Origin: Mycobacterium sp. ACS4054
GTDB taxonomy: Bacteria > Actinomycetota > Actinomycetes > Mycobacteriales > Mycobacteriaceae
Assembly (NCBI RefSeq): GCF_001667275.1
Contig: NZ_LZHV01000036.1
Span: 1 to 64,000, forward strand
Direction: 5' to 3'
DNA: 64,000 bases
A program made the translations under genes and the position numbers. Positions within the stretch are counted from its first letter, which is position 1, and every line of letters starts with the position of its first letter. The notes under the pieces are model-generated. The model searched no databases, had not been told where the DNA came from, and saw only the letters and a list, made by a program, of their open reading frames with translations. Positions 62,272 to 64,000 of the stretch are shown here, one piece after another.

Positions 62272-64000
62272 GTGGCCGATCACGACGGGGGAGCGCGCAC
62301 GGCGGTCAAACTGACCGATATCGCATCTCGGGCGCCGCGCCTGCTGGCCGATTTCCCGGCGATCGTGCGGGGGGCGAGGACGGGGCTGCTGGCCCAGCCG
62401 GGCTCGAAGAAGTCGATCGGCACGGTGTTCCAGGAACGGGCCGCCCGCTACGGCGACCGTGTCTTCCTGCGGTTCGGCGACCAGCAACTCACCTACCGCG
62501 ACGCCAACGCCACCGCCAACAGGTACGCCGCGGTGTTGGCCGCGCACGGCGTCGGCCACGGCGACGTCGTCGCGATCATGCTGCGCAACTCGCCCAACGC
62601 GGTGCTGGCGATGCTGGCGGCGGTCAAGTGCGGCGCGGTCGCCGGCATGCTCAACTACCACCAGCGCGGCGAGGTGCTGGCGCACAGCCTGGGCCTGCTG
62701 AAGGCCAAGGTCCTGATCGCCGAGACCGACCTCGTCAGCGCGGTGGCCGAGTGCGGCGGCTCGGGCGACACGGAGACGATGACCGTCGAAGACCTGGAGC
62801 GACTCGCCGCGAGCGCCCCGGCCACCAACCCCGCCTCGGCGTCGGCCGTGCAGGCCAGGGACACCGCGTTCTACATCTTCACTTCGGGCACAACGGGTTT
62901 CCCCAAGGCCAGCGTGATGACCCACCTGCGGTGGCTGAAGGCGCTCGCGGCGTTCGGCGGCATCGGGCTGCGGCTGAAGAGCTCCGACACCCTGTACAGC
63001 TGCCTGCCGCTGTACCACAACAACGCGTTGACGGTCGCGCTCTCGTCGGTGATCAACTCCGGGGCCACGCTGGCGCTGGGCAAGTCGTTCTCGGCGTCGA
63101 AGTTCTGGGACGAGGTGATCGCCGCGGAAGCCACCGCGTTCATCTACATCGGCGAGATCTGCCGGTACCTGCTCAACCAGCCGCGCAAGCCCACCGACCG
63201 CGCGCACCGGGTGCGGGTGATCGCGGGCAACGGGCTGCGCCCCGAGATCTGGGACGAGTTCACCAGCCGGTTCGACATCGCCCGGGTCTGCGAGTTCTAT
63301 GCCTCCAGCGAGGGCAACACCGCGTTCATCAACATCTTCAACGTGCCGCGCACCACCGGCGTCTTCCCGATGCCGCTGGCCTACGTGGAGTACGACCCCG
63401 ACACCGGAGCCCCGCTGCGCGACGACAACGGGCGGGTCCGGCGGGTGCCGCCGGGGGAGCCCGGCCTGCTGCTCAGCAAGGTCAACCGGCTGCAGCCGTT
63501 CGACGGCTACACCGACAAGGAGTCGAGCGAGAAGAAGCTGGTGCGCAACGCCTTCCGCGAGGGCGACGTGTGGTTCAACTCCGGCGACGTGATGAGCCCG
63601 CAGGGCATGGGTCACGCCGCGTTCGTCGACCGCCTCGGCGACACCTTCCGGTGGAAGGGGGAGAACGTCGCCACCACGCAGGTCGAGGCGGCGTTGGCCT
63701 CCGACGAGTCCGTCGAGGAGTGCACGGTGTTCGGGGTCGAGATTCCCCGCACCGGCGGCCGGGCCGGGATGGCCGCGGTCAAGCTGCGCGACGGCGCCGA
63801 GTTCGACGGCAAGTCCCTGGCCGCCGCGGTGTACGGCCAGCTGCCCGCCTACGCGTTGCCGCTGTTCGTGCGGGTGGTCAAGTCGCTCGAGCACACCACG
63901 ACGTTCAAGAGCCGCAAGGTCGAGCTGCGCGAGCAGGCCTACGGCTCCGACATCGAGGACCCGTTGTACGTGCTGGCCGGCCGCGACGAGGGCTACGTGC
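62272..64000 (+). CDS. fadD6: Acyl-CoA synthetase FadD6-like, truncated by window end
   Basis: The frame from GTG 62272 stays open to the window end (576 codons visible, no stop), so the 3' end is missing; the full protein should be about 20 residues longer. It is an ANL acyl-CoA ligase of the FATP/very-long-chain type. The AMP motif is YIFTSGTTGFPKASVMTH, with LPLYHNNALTVAL, RVCEFYASSEGNTAFIN and DRLGDTFRWKGENVATTQVE, the block typical of FATP enzymes. It activates medium- to long-chain fatty acids to CoA esters. GAGGGATGA precedes the GTG. Confidence 0.93.
   Translation, partial: MADHDGGARTAVKLTDIASRAPRLLADFPAIVRGARTGLLAQPGSKKSIGTVFQERAARYGDRVFLRFGDQQLTYRDANATANRYAAVLAAHGVGHGDVVAIMLRNSPNAVLAMLAAVKCGAVAGMLNYHQRGEVLAHSLGLLKAKVLIAETDLVSAVAECGGSGDTETMTVEDLERLAASAPATNPASASAVQARDTAFYIFTSGTTGFPKASVMTHLRWLKALAAFGGIGLRLKSSDTLYSCLPLYHNNALTVALSSVINSGATLALGKSFSASKFWDEVIAAEATAFIYIGEICRYLLNQPRKPTDRAHRVRVIAGNGLRPEIWDEFTSRFDIARVCEFYASSEGNTAFINIFNVPRTTGVFPMPLAYVEYDPDTGAPLRDDNGRVRRVPPGEPGLLLSKVNRLQPFDGYTDKESSEKKLVRNAFREGDVWFNSGDVMSPQGMGHAAFVDRLGDTFRWKGENVATTQVEAALASDESVEECTVFGVEIPRTGGRAGMAAVKLRDGAEFDGKSLAAAVYGQLPAYALPLFVRVVKSLEHTTTFKSRKVELREQAYGSDIEDPLYVLAGRDEGYV

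Noticed and set aside
1..64000. CRISPR arrays, tRNA/rRNA genes, insertion sequences, prophage genes
   Set aside because: No regularly spaced repeats, cloverleaf-like sequences, transposase or phage proteins were recognised by reading the sequence and translations.

Overview
The window is high-GC actinobacterial DNA from a Mycobacterium, most likely a slow grower. From recalled H37Rv gene content (not a search), the backbone follows the order Rv1158c to Rv1206: pimE, mutT2, narGHJI, typA, lpqW, mshB, fbiC, TB8.4, fdxC, dapC, a mas-like pks, a fadD21-like FAAL, pruC/pruA/pruB, fadD36, an Rv1200-like transporter, dapD, dapE, a LOG protein and fadD6. The mycothiol gene mshB, the F420 gene fbiC, the mannoside genes pimE and lpqW, and the mas-like polyketide synthase all fit Mycobacterium. 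The PE/PPE pair that sits beside mshB in M. tuberculosis is absent.

Layout. Bases 1-130 are runs of G and C that look like a bad contig end. 243-4630: Ala/Pro-rich secreted protein, pimE, a carbinolamine dehydratase-like gene, an accessory Asp/Asn beta-hydroxylase and mutT2. 4981-11673: the complete respiratory nitrate reductase narGHJI. 11816-23479: typA, lpqW, a TetR gene, mshB, a 35-codon small ORF, a membrane protein, fbiC, a mycothiol-dependent-isomerase-like gene, a TB8.4-like protein, fdxC and dapC. 23567-25939: an APC permease fused to an OB-fold domain. 26220-36765: a MAS-type PKS followed on the same strand by APS kinase (cysC), a homomeric ATP sulfurylase (sat) and an unrecognised 104-residue protein, converging on a fatty-acyl-AMP ligase. 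36771-41038: the proline catabolic regulator and its two enzymes.

41237-53646 is an accessory catabolic island. On the minus strand a nine-gene, tightly packed operon (P450, acyl-CoA dehydrogenase, MaoC, DUF35, acyl-CoA dehydrogenase, MaoC, thiolase-like aldolase, Zn-alcohol dehydrogenase, TetR) mirrors the content of the cholesterol side-chain igr operon (cyp125-fadE28-fadE29-chsH2-chsH1-ltp2). Divergently, an aldehyde dehydrogenase is coupled to a tandem-domain class III CoA-transferase. A perfect 7-7-7 palindrome lies in the divergent promoter and is a natural operator for the operon's own TetR.

53696-64000 returns to backbone: alpha/beta hydrolase, fadD36, MHS-family transporter, dapD and dapE (lysine/DAP pathway), a STAND-like ATPase without a DNA-binding tail, a LOG phosphoribohydrolase, and fadD6, which runs off the window end.

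The two most interesting blocks are the sulfate-activation cassette between a PKS and its likely FAAL partner, and the igr-like operon with its own regulator and operator. No tRNA, rRNA, CRISPR array, insertion sequence or prophage gene was recognised.
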